From the NCBI RefSeq assembly GCF_004522105.1, contig NZ_SPUJ01000001.1, positions 682,001 through 746,000 of the forward strand: a stretch of 64,000 nucleotides of DNA, written 5' to 3'. The stretch comes from Nocardioides sp. 1609. GTDB lineage: Bacteria > Actinomycetota > Actinomycetes > Propionibacteriales > Nocardioidaceae. Shown here one piece after another: positions 25,537-34,566 of the stretch; within the stretch, counting starts at the first letter, position 1; each line of letters opens with the position of its first letter. A program made the position numbers and the translations under genes. The notes below the pieces were generated by a model that saw only the letters and a program-made list of their open reading frames with translations, was not told the origin of the DNA and searched no databases.

Positions 25537-26993
25537 GAGAGCATCGCCCTCAGGTCGATCAAGCCCTGTTGAATCTCGGTCTCGAGGCGCTCGAGGTCGG
25601 CGATGATGTCGAGCGGGGCGCGGTGCTCGACCTCGTCGTGGACGACTTCCTTATAGCGGTTCAGGGAAAGGTCGTAACCCTGTGCCGCGATGTCAGCCTT
25701 GGGCACGCAGAAACTCTGCTCGGTGCGGGCACGGTTCTGCTCGTCACCGTCACGCTTCTCCCAGCGCGCTAGTACATCGAGGAGATCGTTCGACTCGATG
25801 GGGTTGCGCTTGTCGTCGAGGCTGAAGCCGTCGGCCTGCACGTCGTAGAACCAGACGTGGTCGGTGCCGCCCGAGTTGGTCTTGGTGAAGAACATGATCG
25901 CTGTGGAGACCCCGGCATAGGGCTTGAAGACGCCGGAAGGCAGCTTCACGACGGCGTCGAGCTCCTGGTCCTCCACGAGAATGCGGCGGAGCGCCTTGTG
26001 TGCCGTGGAGGACCCGAAGAGCACTCCGTCCGGGACGATGACGGCAGCACGGCCGCCGGGCTTCAGCAGCCGAAGAAAGAGGGCGAGAAACAGCAGCTCG
26101 GTCTTCTTGGTCTTGACGACGCGCTGGAGATCCTTGGAGGTGGACTCGTAGTCGAGGCTCCCAGCGAAGGGCGGGTTCGCGAGGACCAGCGAGTATGACC
26201 CCTCCTCCCCCGCGGCGCCCTCTGACAGGGAGTCGCGGTAGCGGATGTCCGGCTGTTCGACGCCGTGGAGCAGCATGTTCATGCTGCCGATGCGAAGCAT
26301 GGTGGAGTCGAAGTCGTAGCCGTGGAACATGCTGTGGTGGAAGTGCCGACGCTGGCCGACATCGGTCATCACGGACGGGTGGTGCTCGCGGACGTACTGA
26401 GCTGCCGAGACCAAGAACCCCGACGTACCCGAGGCTGGGTCGCAGATCTCGTCCGAGGGTTGCGGCGCCGTCATCGCGACCATGAGGTCGATGATGTGGC
26501 GCGGTGTCCGGAACTGCCCGTTCTGTCCGGCCGACGCGATCTTGCTGAGCATGTACTCGTACAGGTCACCGCTGGTGTCGCGGTCGTTCAACGGGATCTC
26601 GTCGAGCAGGTCGACGACCTTTGACAGCAGGGCCGGCGTCGGGATGGCGTAGCGCGCATCCTTCATGTGGGCCGAGTAGGTGGAGCCGTCACCGCCGAGC
26701 TTGCGCAGGAACGGGAAGACGCCTTCGCCCACGACCTGGTGCATGACCCCCGGCTCGAAGTCCTTGAACTTCGACCACCGCAGGTCGGCCTGCCCCGGCT
26801 GGAACAGCGGGTCCTCGATCGGCTGGCCGGTGCGGTTGGCCTTCTTCTCGGCCAGCGTCTGCAGGTCGTCGAGGCGACGGATGAATAGCAGGTAGGTGAT
26901 CTGCTCGATGACCTCGAGCGGGTTGGCGATTCCGCCGGACCAGAAGGCGTTCCAGATAGTGTCGATCTTGCTTTTGAGCTCGCCGGTGATCAC
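25533..26993 (-). CDS. hsdM: type I restriction DNA adenine methyltransferase
   Basis: The 486-residue methylase subunit, which with HsdS protects host sites by N6-adenine methylation. Motif I for S-adenosylmethionine is DPASGTSGF at 185-193 and the catalytic NPPF is at 273-276. The N-terminal helical domain (ELKSKIDTIWNAFWSGG) is typical. The frame is open upstream to 27149, but that extension would run through the hairpin below ssrA. I therefore use the GTG at 26991-26993, which gives the normal family N-terminus. It is the first gene of the restriction operon. Confidence 0.95.
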   Translation of the reverse strand: MITGELKSKIDTIWNAFWSGGIANPLEVIEQITYLLFIRRLDDLQTLAEKKANRTGQPIEDPLFQPGQADLRWSKFKDFEPGVMHQVVGEGVFPFLRKLGGDGSTYSAHMKDARYAIPTPALLSKVVDLLDEIPLNDRDTSGDLYEYMLSKIASAGQNGQFRTPRHIIDLMVAMTAPQPSDEICDPASGTSGFLVSAAQYVREHHPSVMTDVGQRRHFHHSMFHGYDFDSTMLRIGSMNMLLHGVEQPDIRYRDSLSEGAAGEEGSYSLVLANPPFAGSLDYESTSKDLQRVVKTKKTELLFLALFLRLLKPGGRAAVIVPDGVLFGSSTAHKALRRILVEDQELDAVVKLPSGVFKPYAGVSTAIMFFTKTNSGGTDHVWFYDVQADGFSLDDKRNPIESNDLLDVLARWEKRDGDEQNRARTEQSFCVPKADIAAQGYDLSLNRYKEVVHDEVEHRAPLDIIADLERLETEIQQGLIDLRAMLS

Positions 26994-27106
26994 GTCCGGA
27001 ACCCTAACCGCGAACGCCCACGCTGTCCGGGGAGGGCGTGTGTGCACGCTGGCGGGGTTTCGAGACGGTTGCTGCGCAACCTCCTCAACCACCGTGCGGA
27101 GACAGC

Positions 27107-27145
27107 ACGAGAGCCGCTCCGACGTGGTGTCGGAGCGGCTCTCGT
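27107..27145. terminator. 17-bp perfect hairpin downstream of ssrA
   Basis: ACGAGAGCCGCTCCGAC at 27107-27123 pairs exactly with GTCGGAGCGGCTCTCGT at 27129-27145 across a five-base loop. It separates the tmRNA 3' end from hsdM, which is read in the same direction. TCAAGAGGGCTG follows directly at 27146-27157, as it does after the hairpin at 10317-10352. Confidence 0.75.
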
Positions 27146-27231
27146 TCAAGAGGGCTGAGTCTCGGCGGCGTGACCCGCCGGGACCGGCAATTCTGCGAAG
27201 ACTTCGCGTTCATTCTGCGAAGACCCCGGTG

Positions 27232-27598
27232 TGGAGCTGGCGGGAATCGAACCCGCGTCCTCGAGCGTCGAACCAGGTCTTCTCCGGGTGCAGTCTGCGA
27301 TGACGGTTTCTCGGCCCCGGCGCTCGCGCAGACGCGTCGCCGACAGGCCCAGTCAGGTTTGAGTCCCGGTCACCCCTCCTGACGAGAGGTGAGCAGCAAG
27401 TCTCCTAGATGACGCCAGGGTCCGGGACGGAGACGGATGCCCGGTCTGACGCTTCGATCACCGCTCAGGCGGCGAGAGCGAAGGAACTGCGCTTAGCGTT
27501 GGCAGTTATTGGTTTCCAGCGATCGTTTACGAGATGACGCTGGCTCCTCGACCCGCTTCTCCTGGAACTAACGTCCCAAGTCGAAACCGATCAGCCCC
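27232..27598 (-). ncRNA. ssrA: transfer-messenger RNA (tmRNA)
   Basis: tmRNA rescues stalled ribosomes and tags the incomplete protein for degradation. The 5' end reads GGGGCUGAUCGGUUUCGACU (27598 downward). The 3' end has a T arm GGGUUCGAUUCCCGCC and the stem strand CAGCUCC, which pairs with GGGGCUG. CCA is not encoded. The tag frame lies at 27465-27503 on the minus strand and codes ANAKRSSFALAA followed by TGA. Length of about 367 is normal. smpB lies about 1 kb upstream. A possible -10 box (TACGAT) lies at 27621-27626. The accessory island begins directly after the 3' end, a common integration site. Confidence 0.95.
27465..27503 (-). other. tmRNA proteolysis tag reading frame
   Basis: The frame GCC AAC GCT AAG ... 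GCC GCC TGA encodes ANAKRSSFALAA. The end LAA is the degron recognised by ClpXP-type proteases. Confidence 0.92.
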
Positions 27599-27696
27599 TC
27601 TTGAGTTGTCGTGCTCGACCATCGTAGCGGGCGGGGCACACCCGGAGCACCTCAGTTGCCGGTGCGACCGGCTCGACGACGCGCTGAGCGACCCGG

Positions 27697-28584
27697 TCAG
27701 CCCGCCGGGGCGTCGAACAACCGGACGCCGTTGTGCCAGCACACGTCGCGCATCCAGTCGTCACCCAGGTCGAGCGCGGCCAGCCCGGTCAGCTGCTCCA
27801 CGTAGGGGTACGGGATGGTCGGGAAGTCGGAGCCCAGCAGCACCTTCGGTTGCAGGTCGCGCAGCCGCGGCAGCAGGTCGGCGGGGTAGTCGACGCCGAA
27901 GAAGTCGGTGAAGACCATGGTGGTGTCGAGGTGCACGCGGTCGTAGCGCTCGGCCAGGGCCAGGAAGGCCTCGCACTCGGGCGCACCCAGGTGGGCCACG
28001 ATGATCGCGAGCCGCGGGAAGCGGCGCAGCAACCGCTCCATCGACGCGGGCCCGGTGAAGTCGTTGCCGACCGGCCCCGAGCCGGCGTGCACGACGACCG
28101 GGGTGCCGGCGTCCTCGAGCACGCCCCAGACGCCGTCGAGCAGCGGGTCGTCGAGGTGGAACTCCCCCACCTGCAGGTGGATCTTGAAGACGGCGGCGCC
28201 GCCCGCGACCTCGGCGGCGACGTACGCCGCGGCGTCCGGCTCGGGGTAGAACGTCGCCGACCGGAGCACCTGCGGTCGGGCGGCGGCGAACTCCGCCGAC
28301 CAGTTGTTGAGGTACGTCGCGACGCCCGGCTTGTGGGCGTACGGCAACGTCGAGAACCGGCGCACCCCGAGCTCCTCCAGCGTCGCCAGTCGCTCCTCGT
28401 GCGAGGTCCGGTAGCGGATCGGCCATGCACGGCCGATCTTCGGACCGGCGGCGTCGAAGACCGCCCACACCGCGCGCTGGATGTTGGGCGGCAGGAAGTG
28501 CACGTGGACGTCGAACAACCCGGGCAGCCCCAGCCCCGTCCAGAACTCCCGGACCGCGGGGGCGTCGCGATGGAGGTCAGTCAC
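27697..28584 (-). CDS. amidohydrolase-2 family metal-dependent hydrolase
   Basis: A 295-residue TIM-barrel enzyme of the amidohydrolase 2 group, which includes decarboxylases and lactonases. Visible metal-site elements are FDVHVHF near the start, the His in [27 protein letters not shown], and the Asp in [12 protein letters not shown]. There is no signal peptide. Its start overlaps the end of smpB by eight bases on the same strand, so it is probably cotranscribed with smpB. The substrate cannot be predicted. Confidence 0.85.
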   Translation of the reverse strand: MTDLHRDAPAVREFWTGLGLPGLFDVHVHFLPPNIQRAVWAVFDAAGPKIGRAWPIRYRTSHEERLATLEELGVRRFSTLPYAHKPGVATYLNNWSAEFAAARPQVLRSATFYPEPDAAAYVAAEVAGGAAVFKIHLQVGEFHLDDPLLDGVWGVLEDAGTPVVVHAGSGPVGNDFTGPASMERLLRRFPRLAIIVAHLGAPECEAFLALAERYDRVHLDTTMVFTDFFGVDYPADLLPRLRDLQPKVLLGSDFPTIPYPYVEQLTGLAALDLGDDWMRDVCWHNGVRLFDAPAG

Positions 28585-29056
28585 GCATGCCCTTGAGGCG
28601 GCGCCCGACCTCCTGCTGGATCTCGTTCTGCGCGTCGCGCTTGGCCAGCGACTGGCGCTTGTCCCACGACTTCTTGCCCTTGCCGATGCCGATCTCGATC
28701 TTGGCGCGGCCGTCGAGGAAGTACAGCGACAGCGGGACGACGCTCAGCCCCTTCTCGGTGACCCGGCGCTCGATCTTGTCGATCTCCACCCGGTTCAGCA
28801 GCAGCTTGCGCTTGCGGCGGGCGGCGTGGTTGGTCCAGGTCCCCTGGGAGTACTCCGGGATGTGGACGCCGTGCAGCCACGCCTCGCCCCGGTCGATGTC
28901 GACGAACCCGTCGACCAGCGAGGCCCGGCCCTGGCGCAGCGACTTCACCTCGGTGCCCTGCAGCACGAGGCCGGCCTCGAAGACGTCGTCGATGGCGTAG
29001 TCGTGCCGCGCCTTCTTGTTCTGCGCGATCAGCTTGCGCCCCTGCTCCCTGGCCAT
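28577..29056 (-). CDS. smpB: SsrA-binding protein
   Basis: SmpB binds tmRNA and mimics the anticodon stem to enter stalled ribosomes. The 159-residue protein shows [31 protein letters not shown], the family hallmark, and the basic C-terminal tail [15 protein letters not shown] that probes the mRNA channel. The ATG at 29054-29056 gives the normal length. ssrA is about 1 kb downstream on the same strand, and ftsE, ftsX and prfB lie upstream, the usual actinobacterial order with an insertion of extra genes between. Confidence 0.97.
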   Translation of the reverse strand: MAREQGRKLIAQNKKARHDYAIDDVFEAGLVLQGTEVKSLRQGRASLVDGFVDIDRGEAWLHGVHIPEYSQGTWTNHAARRKRKLLLNRVEIDKIERRVTEKGLSVVPLSLYFLDGRAKIEIGIGKGKKSWDKRQSLAKRDAQNEIQQEVGRRLKGMRD

Positions 29057-29135
29057 GGACCCATTCTCGCAGCGTCGGCAAGCCGGTTCGACCTCGCCCG
29101 GAGCACCGTCGACGGCGGACCCGCGCCGCGCCCGG

Positions 29136-29633
29136 TCAGTCCGGCAGCCGCAGCGCGATGGCCGCCGCCGCGGAAGCACCCTCCAGGACCGCCTCCACGG
29201 CACGGCGGTGCACCGCCAGGGCCCGGTTCGCCTCGAGGACGGCGTCCTCGAGCAGCACGCCCAGGAGGTGCGCCGCGACGTCGTCGAGCCGGTCGGTGCG
29301 CACCGCCGCGCGGGCCGACAGCCCGCCGGTGTCGAGGTCGAGCTCCAGGGCGGAGGTGGTGAGCGTCGCGTTGGCGCGGGCCACGAGCATCGACGTCTCC
29401 GTCCGCAGCCCCTCGGGCACCAGCACCGGCCAGACGGCGTAGCAGCAGACGGTCTCGGAGCCGGCCATCACCACCACGACCGTCGGGACCGCCGGGTCGT
29501 CTCCGGCACGCAGGGTGAAGGTGTGCAGTTCGTCGTCCGGCGCGACGTCGAGCCCGACGGCGGCGAACGCCGCGCGCGTGCGCTCGAAGAGTCGGGCAGA
29601 GGCGCTCACGAGTGGGCTCACGAGTGGGCTCAC
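29136..29633 (-). CDS. YbjN-like protein coupled to the DUF4157 gene
   Basis: A 165-residue acidic protein that looks like the YbjN/type III secretion chaperone-like fold (beta-rich middle, [28 protein letters not shown], then two helices). Its first GTG overlaps the DUF4157 stop by four bases (GTGA). The 12-base unit GTGAGCCCACTC is repeated in tandem, giving possible starts at 29633, 29621 and 29609. A chaperone role for the DUF4157 protein is inferred from the overlap and the fold. Confidence 0.6.
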   Translation of the reverse strand: MSPLVSPLVSASARLFERTRAAFAAVGLDVAPDDELHTFTLRAGDDPAVPTVVVVMAGSETVCCYAVWPVLVPEGLRTETSMLVARANATLTTSALELDLDTGGLSARAAVRTDRLDDVAAHLLGVLLEDAVLEANRALAVHRRAVEAVLEGASAAAAIALRLPD

Positions 29634-32524
29634 GGTGTCGCTGCCCCCGCGGCCGTGGGTAGCGGCGGCGGGAGGACCCGCACGGAGGCTGCGCCGATCC
29701 CGCCCCGGGCCGGCGCCACCGCGTCGTCGTCCTTGCTGAGGTAGGCGCTGATCTTGTCGCCGAGGGCCTCGATCTTCTGCACGAGGGTCAGCGGGTCGCC
29801 GCTCTCGTTGAAGGTCTTGAGGATCTGGGTCTCGAGGTCGCGGACCGTCATCGACTGCAGGTGCTGGGCCGAGATGCCGCAGCTCTTCAGGACCGCCCGC
29901 GCCTGGTCGTTGCCGGACCGGGCGTTCTGGACCAGGCTCCTGGCCGCCGTCTTCGGGTCCTTGCGCAGCTTCTCGCGCGCCGCACCCTCGAGGGCGAGGG
30001 CGCTGTCGTTGTTGGCGGTCTGGGCGGCACGCGCCCGGATCTCGTCGGCGATCAGGTGGGCGATCTTGGCCGCGATGCTGGCCACCGAGTTGCCGGCCTC
30101 GAGGATGGCGGCGACCGGGAGCGCCACGACGGAGCCGATGCTGGAGATCACGCTGAGCACCGCGCCGGCGGCGTCGGCGACCGCACGGGACAGGCGCAGG
30201 TCCACGGCGTCGACGACGTGGACCAGGGTGCCCACCATCGAGCTCACCTCCTTGCCGGCCGAGTCCGCGCGAGCCTGCAGGAGGGCCTCGGTCGCGGTGC
30301 TGCGCGAGCCGATGGTCTCCTTCAGCTCGAACCCGGCCGCGATGAGGGACTCGACGGCGATCGCGATGTTGAACCCCGGGACGACCTTGCCCACGGCCTT
30401 GGCCAGGGAGGGGGTGATCGCCGCCGCGACGCTCGCGGACGTCTTGGCGACGCTGGTGGCGGTCTGGACGGCGGCCCCGGACGCCTTGGCGAACTCGAGC
30501 CGGGCGCCCGGCTCCCCGGAGTCGGCGTTCTTGTGGGCGTAGTAGACCCGGCGGCCGGCGTCGATGATCTCGTAGACGGCGGCGACGGCGTCCTTGACCA
30601 GCCCCATGGCCTCGGCGACCTCGGTCTCCTTCGAGACGTAGTCCTCCTCCTCGGGCCCGTCCTTGCCGGTCTCCTTGCCGGTCTCCTTGGCGGCGTCCTT
30701 GCCAGTCTCCTTGGCCGCGTCCGTGCCGACGTCCGTCCCGAGGACCGCCCCGGGCTCCTTGGCGACGTCCGGACCCGTGCCCGAGGCCCCGCCCGCGTCC
30801 GGGACGAGGTCCGGGCTGCTCTCCGGCGCGGAGACCGGGGCCGCGCCTGACCCGGCGGCCTTGGCAGGTGCTGCGGGCGCCGCGGGAGCGTTGTTGACGC
30901 GGTAGTCCTTGACCGCGCCGGCCAGACCGAGGCCGGCGGTCGCCGGCTCGATCCCGGCCTCGTGCACGGCGCCGGACGTCTCGACGACGACGTCCTCGGT
31001 CTCGCCCGGGTCCGGCGCCACCGCTCCCGCTCGCCGCCGGGTCGGCGGCGCGATGGCGTGGGCGGCGTGGTCGTCGAGTCGGAGCTGGTCGACGTCGATG
31101 TCCTCGAGCGCGACGGGCGCGGTGCCGTCGGTGGGCTTGTTGAGCTTGACGACCGCGGCCTGGACCCGGCGGTGCGACTCGGCGTGCTCCCCGAGGGCGT
31201 CGCCCTCCTCCTGGACCATCATCTGGTTGTTGGCGCGCAGCTGTCGTTCGTCGGCCGTCGTGCGGGTCGGCTTGCCCGAGACGACCGGGGCGTACCTGGG
31301 GGTCTGCCAGACCTCGTCGAAGATCCGCATGCGGTCCTCGGCGGTCAGCACGATCCCGGCGGCGACCGCCTCGGCGATCCGTCGCTTCTCGTCGGCGAGC
31401 GCCTCGGCCAGCAGGTGGTAGCGATCCCTCTCCTCCTTGCCCGCCACCTTGGCGCCGTCCCCGGTCGTGGTCCGCACGACGGCGCCGGTCTCGGTGTTCG
31501 TGACCTCGACGGGCCTGTCCTTCGGTCCGCGCGCGGTCGCGTCGCCCTTGACCGCCTCGACGGCGGCGGCCCGCCCGGCGACCCCCGCGACGCGCTCGGC
31601 GGCCAGCGCGGGCACCTGCGCGTCCTCGGCCACCTTGGTCGTGGCGGCATCGGCCTTCAGCTTCTTGGCGGCGGCAGCCTTGGCCAGCTTCTGCTGCTTG
31701 ACCTCCTGGGCCTTGCGCTGCTTCTCCACCGCCATCCGACGCTCGTGCTCCTTGAGCGCGACGGCGTTCTGCTCCTCGATCAGCTTGTCGTGCTCCTTCT
31801 GCACCCGCCGCTGCTCGGCCGCCGCCTCCTTCCGACGTCTCTCCTGGTCGGCCTCGGCCTCCCAGGTGCTGCGCTCCTGGTCGCTGCCCAGACCGGTCGC
31901 CAGCTTGGCCCGTTCCAAGAAGCCCAGCCGGTGGACACCACTGCCGCCCTGCAGCGTGTGCGCGAGCTCGTGCGCCAGGGTCCGCTGCCCCTCACGCGAG
32001 TCCGGCTGGAACTCGCCCTCGCCGAAGAAGACGTCCCGCCCGGTGGTGAAGGCTCGCGCCGAGACCAGCCGATTGAGCCTCGATGCCTCCGGGCCGGTGT
32101 GGATGCGGACGCCGGAGAACGACGCACCGAAAGCGCCCTCCATCTGGGAGCGGGTGGTGGCGGGCAACGCCTGCCCGGAGCCACGCAGCCGTTCGATCCG
32201 GTCGGCGGCGTCGGTCGGCACCGCGCCTCCCTCGTGGCCGACGGCCGCGCCTGCCGGCGGCAGGGACGCCGAGCGGCGCACGTGGTCGCAGCCCGGCCCG
32301 TGCTGGTGGGTGTCGACCTCGGTGGCGCCGTCGGCGCCCACGGCGCTGCGGGTCAGCCGGGCCAGCGCCTGGTCGGCTCGACGGTCCGCGTCGGCCTCGG
32401 CGTGGTCCTCGGCGTGCCCGACCACGAGAGCCGGCGCCGCCGGGCCCTCCACGACGGGCGCGGGGGCGGGCGCCGGGACGTCGACGTCGTCGGTGCGGCG
32501 GGCGTGTGCCAGCTCATCCGTCAT
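29630..32524 (-). CDS. large DUF4157 domain protein
   Basis: A 964-residue protein. Residues 105-195 are a DUF4157 domain (RSQMEGAFGASFSGVRIHTG, then RTLAHELAHTLQGG with HELAH at 185-189, a metallopeptidase-like motif). DUF4157 proteins are often cargo or accessory proteins of extracellular contractile injection systems. Residues 205-300 form a charged helical stretch. A low-complexity linker rich in Lys-Glu-Thr repeats lies near 660-690, and the last 280 residues are helical with hydrophobic segments (AITPSLAKAVGKVVPGFNIAIAVESLI), perhaps membrane-active. I start at the ATG at 32522-32524, with GAGGAG ten bases upstream. The frame stays open beyond it but is antisense-like. Confidence 0.8.
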   Translation of the reverse strand: MTDELAHARRTDDVDVPAPAPAPVVEGPAAPALVVGHAEDHAEADADRRADQALARLTRSAVGADGATEVDTHQHGPGCDHVRRSASLPPAGAAVGHEGGAVPTDAADRIERLRGSGQALPATTRSQMEGAFGASFSGVRIHTGPEASRLNRLVSARAFTTGRDVFFGEGEFQPDSREGQRTLAHELAHTLQGGSGVHRLGFLERAKLATGLGSDQERSTWEAEADQERRRKEAAAEQRRVQKEHDKLIEEQNAVALKEHERRMAVEKQRKAQEVKQQKLAKAAAAKKLKADAATTKVAEDAQVPALAAERVAGVAGRAAAVEAVKGDATARGPKDRPVEVTNTETGAVVRTTTGDGAKVAGKEERDRYHLLAEALADEKRRIAEAVAAGIVLTAEDRMRIFDEVWQTPRYAPVVSGKPTRTTADERQLRANNQMMVQEEGDALGEHAESHRRVQAAVVKLNKPTDGTAPVALEDIDVDQLRLDDHAAHAIAPPTRRRAGAVAPDPGETEDVVVETSGAVHEAGIEPATAGLGLAGAVKDYRVNNAPAAPAAPAKAAGSGAAPVSAPESSPDLVPDAGGASGTGPDVAKEPGAVLGTDVGTDAAKETGKDAAKETGKETGKDGPEEEDYVSKETEVAEAMGLVKDAVAAVYEIIDAGRRVYYAHKNADSGEPGARLEFAKASGAAVQTATSVAKTSASVAAAITPSLAKAVGKVVPGFNIAIAVESLIAAGFELKETIGSRSTATEALLQARADSAGKEVSSMVGTLVHVVDAVDLRLSRAVADAAGAVLSVISSIGSVVALPVAAILEAGNSVASIAAKIAHLIADEIRARAAQTANNDSALALEGAAREKLRKDPKTAARSLVQNARSGNDQARAVLKSCGISAQHLQSMTVRDLETQILKTFNESGDPLTLVQKIEALGDKISAYLSKDDDAVAPARGGIGAASVRVLPPPLPTAAGAATP

Positions 32525-32586
32525 GGTGGGGGGGCTCCTCGGTCGAGACCGTCGGAGGCCTCCCGCAGGATTCTGCCGCCTGCGGC

Positions 32587-34512
32587 TCAGCGGATCCCGG
32601 GAACAGCCGATTTGGTCCGCCCGGTCGGGGGACGTCGCCCGAGCTTGAGGTGCTCGCGCCGCACGGCGTCGTCGACGTGGCGCATGCCGAGCGGCACGGA
32701 CTCGCCGACGGCCGAGTACACCGCGGCCAGCACCATGTTGCGGATGTCGCGCCCGGCCATCTCCACGGTCGCGCACAGCCAGTCGACGTCGATGGGGTCG
32801 GCGGGGTCCAGGTCGAGTCCGGCCAGGTGGTGCTCCCACAGGCGACGGCGCGTGTCCACGTCCGGGTCGGGGAACGCGACCATGAAGTGCAACCGCCGGG
32901 CGAACGCCGGGTCGAGGTTGCCGCGCAGGTTGCTCGCGAGCACCGTGATCCCGTCGAACTGCTCCATCCGCTGCAGCAGGTAGGCGATCTCCTGGTTGGC
33001 GTAGCGGTCCTTGGCGTCGTTGACCGCCGAGCGGGACCCGAACAGCGCGTCGGCCTCGTCGAAGAAGAGGACCGCGTTGGTCGCCTCGGCCTCGACGAAG
33101 GCCTTCTCCAGGTTCTTCTCGGTCTCCCCGATGTACTTGTCGACGATGCTCGACAGGTCGACCTGGTAGAGGTCCATTCCGAGCGAGTCGGCGATGACGT
33201 GCGCCGCGAGGGTCTTGCCGGTGCCGGGAGGACCGGAGAACAGCGCGCAGATGCCGATGCCCTTGCCGCCCTTGCCGTGCAGCGGGCCCAGCGCGACGAC
33301 CTCGTCGCGGTAGCGGGCCCAGTCGAGCAGCCGGCGCACCTCGCCCAGGGCCGCAGGCGGGAGCACCAGGTCGTCGAGGGTCGCGGCCGACGAGGCGTTG
33401 GCCCGCACGGACCGCCCGCGGCTCAGGGTGCGTGCCGAGTGCCGCACCCGCTCCGCCGAGACGCGCCCCTCGCCGTTGACGGCCGCGGTGGCCGTCGCGT
33501 GCCGACCGACCGCCACGATCTGCTCGGGCGACAACGGCATCGTCGTGATCTCGCGGCTCGTGGACGCCTCGCCCAGCAGCGGGCGCCAGAGCTCCTGGCG
33601 CTGCGCGACCGACAGTCGCGGCGCGAGCACGGTGACGGGCAGGTCGCCGGACCAGCCGGGGTCCCACGGGTCGCTGCTCACCGCGCAGACCGGCACGGCG
33701 GCGTGGCCCCACTGCTCGGGCCGGGCCCGCTCCGCCCCGAGGACGATGAGCACGCTTCCGGCCAGGCCGGCCTCCAGGACGAGTCCGGCGACGCCGTCCT
33801 CGACCGACACCGAAGGGTCGAGCCGCCCGAGGTCGGCGACCAGGCACGGCACGTCCAGGCGGGCACAGGCGGCTGCGGCCATCGCCGCGCCGGCGCCCCC
33901 GCCGGGGGCGTGCACCCACACCAGCCCGTGGTCGGCCCGCAGCGCGGCGACCACCTCGTCGGTGCCCTCGAGCTCGACCGGGACGGCGTCCAGCAGCATC
34001 GACAGCGTGGTCCTCGACGGCACGTCGTCCTCGGCGAGGTAGGCCGCCACCCGGTCGTCCAGCACCAGACGGCGGCTCAGCAGGACGTCGGCGCCGACGG
34101 CCCGCACGAGGCCGTAGCGCACCAGTGCCGCGCGCGGTCCCAGGCGCCGGTGCGCCGATCGCGCGTCGACTCCGACACCTGCGAGCTCGAGCGCGAGCGC
34201 CACGGTCGGGCGTCCCGGCCGGTCGTCACCCGAGAGCAACCCGAGCAGCAGGTGGCCGGCGACGCTCTGCTCGGCCGCCGCGGCCACCTCGAGCAGCGCG
34301 GTCTCGACGGCGGTGAGACCGAAGCGCTGGTGGAGCGCGTCCAGGCGCGTCGCGCCACGCGCCTGCGTCCGGTCGGCCCCGTCCGCTCCACCCGCCGTGC
34401 CCCGCTCGCCGTGCCCGAGGACGGCGAGCGCGGCGTCCGCGGCGTCCGCGAGCGCCCAGCCAGTCTCGCCACGCCGTGCTGTCGCGGTGGCGCAGGCCCC
34501 GAGGAAGTCCAT
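32587..34512 (-). CDS. AAA+ ATPase paired with a DUF4157 protein
   Basis: A 641-residue ATPase. The first 380 residues are a divergent domain rich in Ala and Leu. The C-terminal AAA module has Walker A SGPPGTGKT, a pore-like segment KYIGETEKNLEK, Walker B VLFFDEADALFG and the arginine finger region DPAFARRLHF. Similar ATPases occur in contractile injection system clusters next to DUF4157 proteins, where they may load or fold cargo. No sheath, tube or baseplate gene is present here. It precedes the DUF4157 gene by 62 bases on the same strand. Confidence 0.85.
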   Translation of the reverse strand: MDFLGACATATARRGETGWALADAADAALAVLGHGERGTAGGADGADRTQARGATRLDALHQRFGLTAVETALLEVAAAAEQSVAGHLLLGLLSGDDRPGRPTVALALELAGVGVDARSAHRRLGPRAALVRYGLVRAVGADVLLSRRLVLDDRVAAYLAEDDVPSRTTLSMLLDAVPVELEGTDEVVAALRADHGLVWVHAPGGGAGAAMAAAACARLDVPCLVADLGRLDPSVSVEDGVAGLVLEAGLAGSVLIVLGAERARPEQWGHAAVPVCAVSSDPWDPGWSGDLPVTVLAPRLSVAQRQELWRPLLGEASTSREITTMPLSPEQIVAVGRHATATAAVNGEGRVSAERVRHSARTLSRGRSVRANASSAATLDDLVLPPAALGEVRRLLDWARYRDEVVALGPLHGKGGKGIGICALFSGPPGTGKTLAAHVIADSLGMDLYQVDLSSIVDKYIGETEKNLEKAFVEAEATNAVLFFDEADALFGSRSAVNDAKDRYANQEIAYLLQRMEQFDGITVLASNLRGNLDPAFARRLHFMVAFPDPDVDTRRRLWEHHLAGLDLDPADPIDVDWLCATVEMAGRDIRNMVLAAVYSAVGESVPLGMRHVDDAVRREHLKLGRRPPTGRTKSAVPGIR

Positions 34513-34566
34513 GACGACCAGGCTCGCAGGTCGAGGCGTCCCGGGGGCGCGAACGCCTCGACTGCG

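Noticed and set aside
29630..34512. Rest of a contractile injection system around the DUF4157 and AAA+ genes
   Set aside because: I looked for sheath, tube, baseplate and spike proteins on both sides and found only ssrA/smpB and cell division genes.
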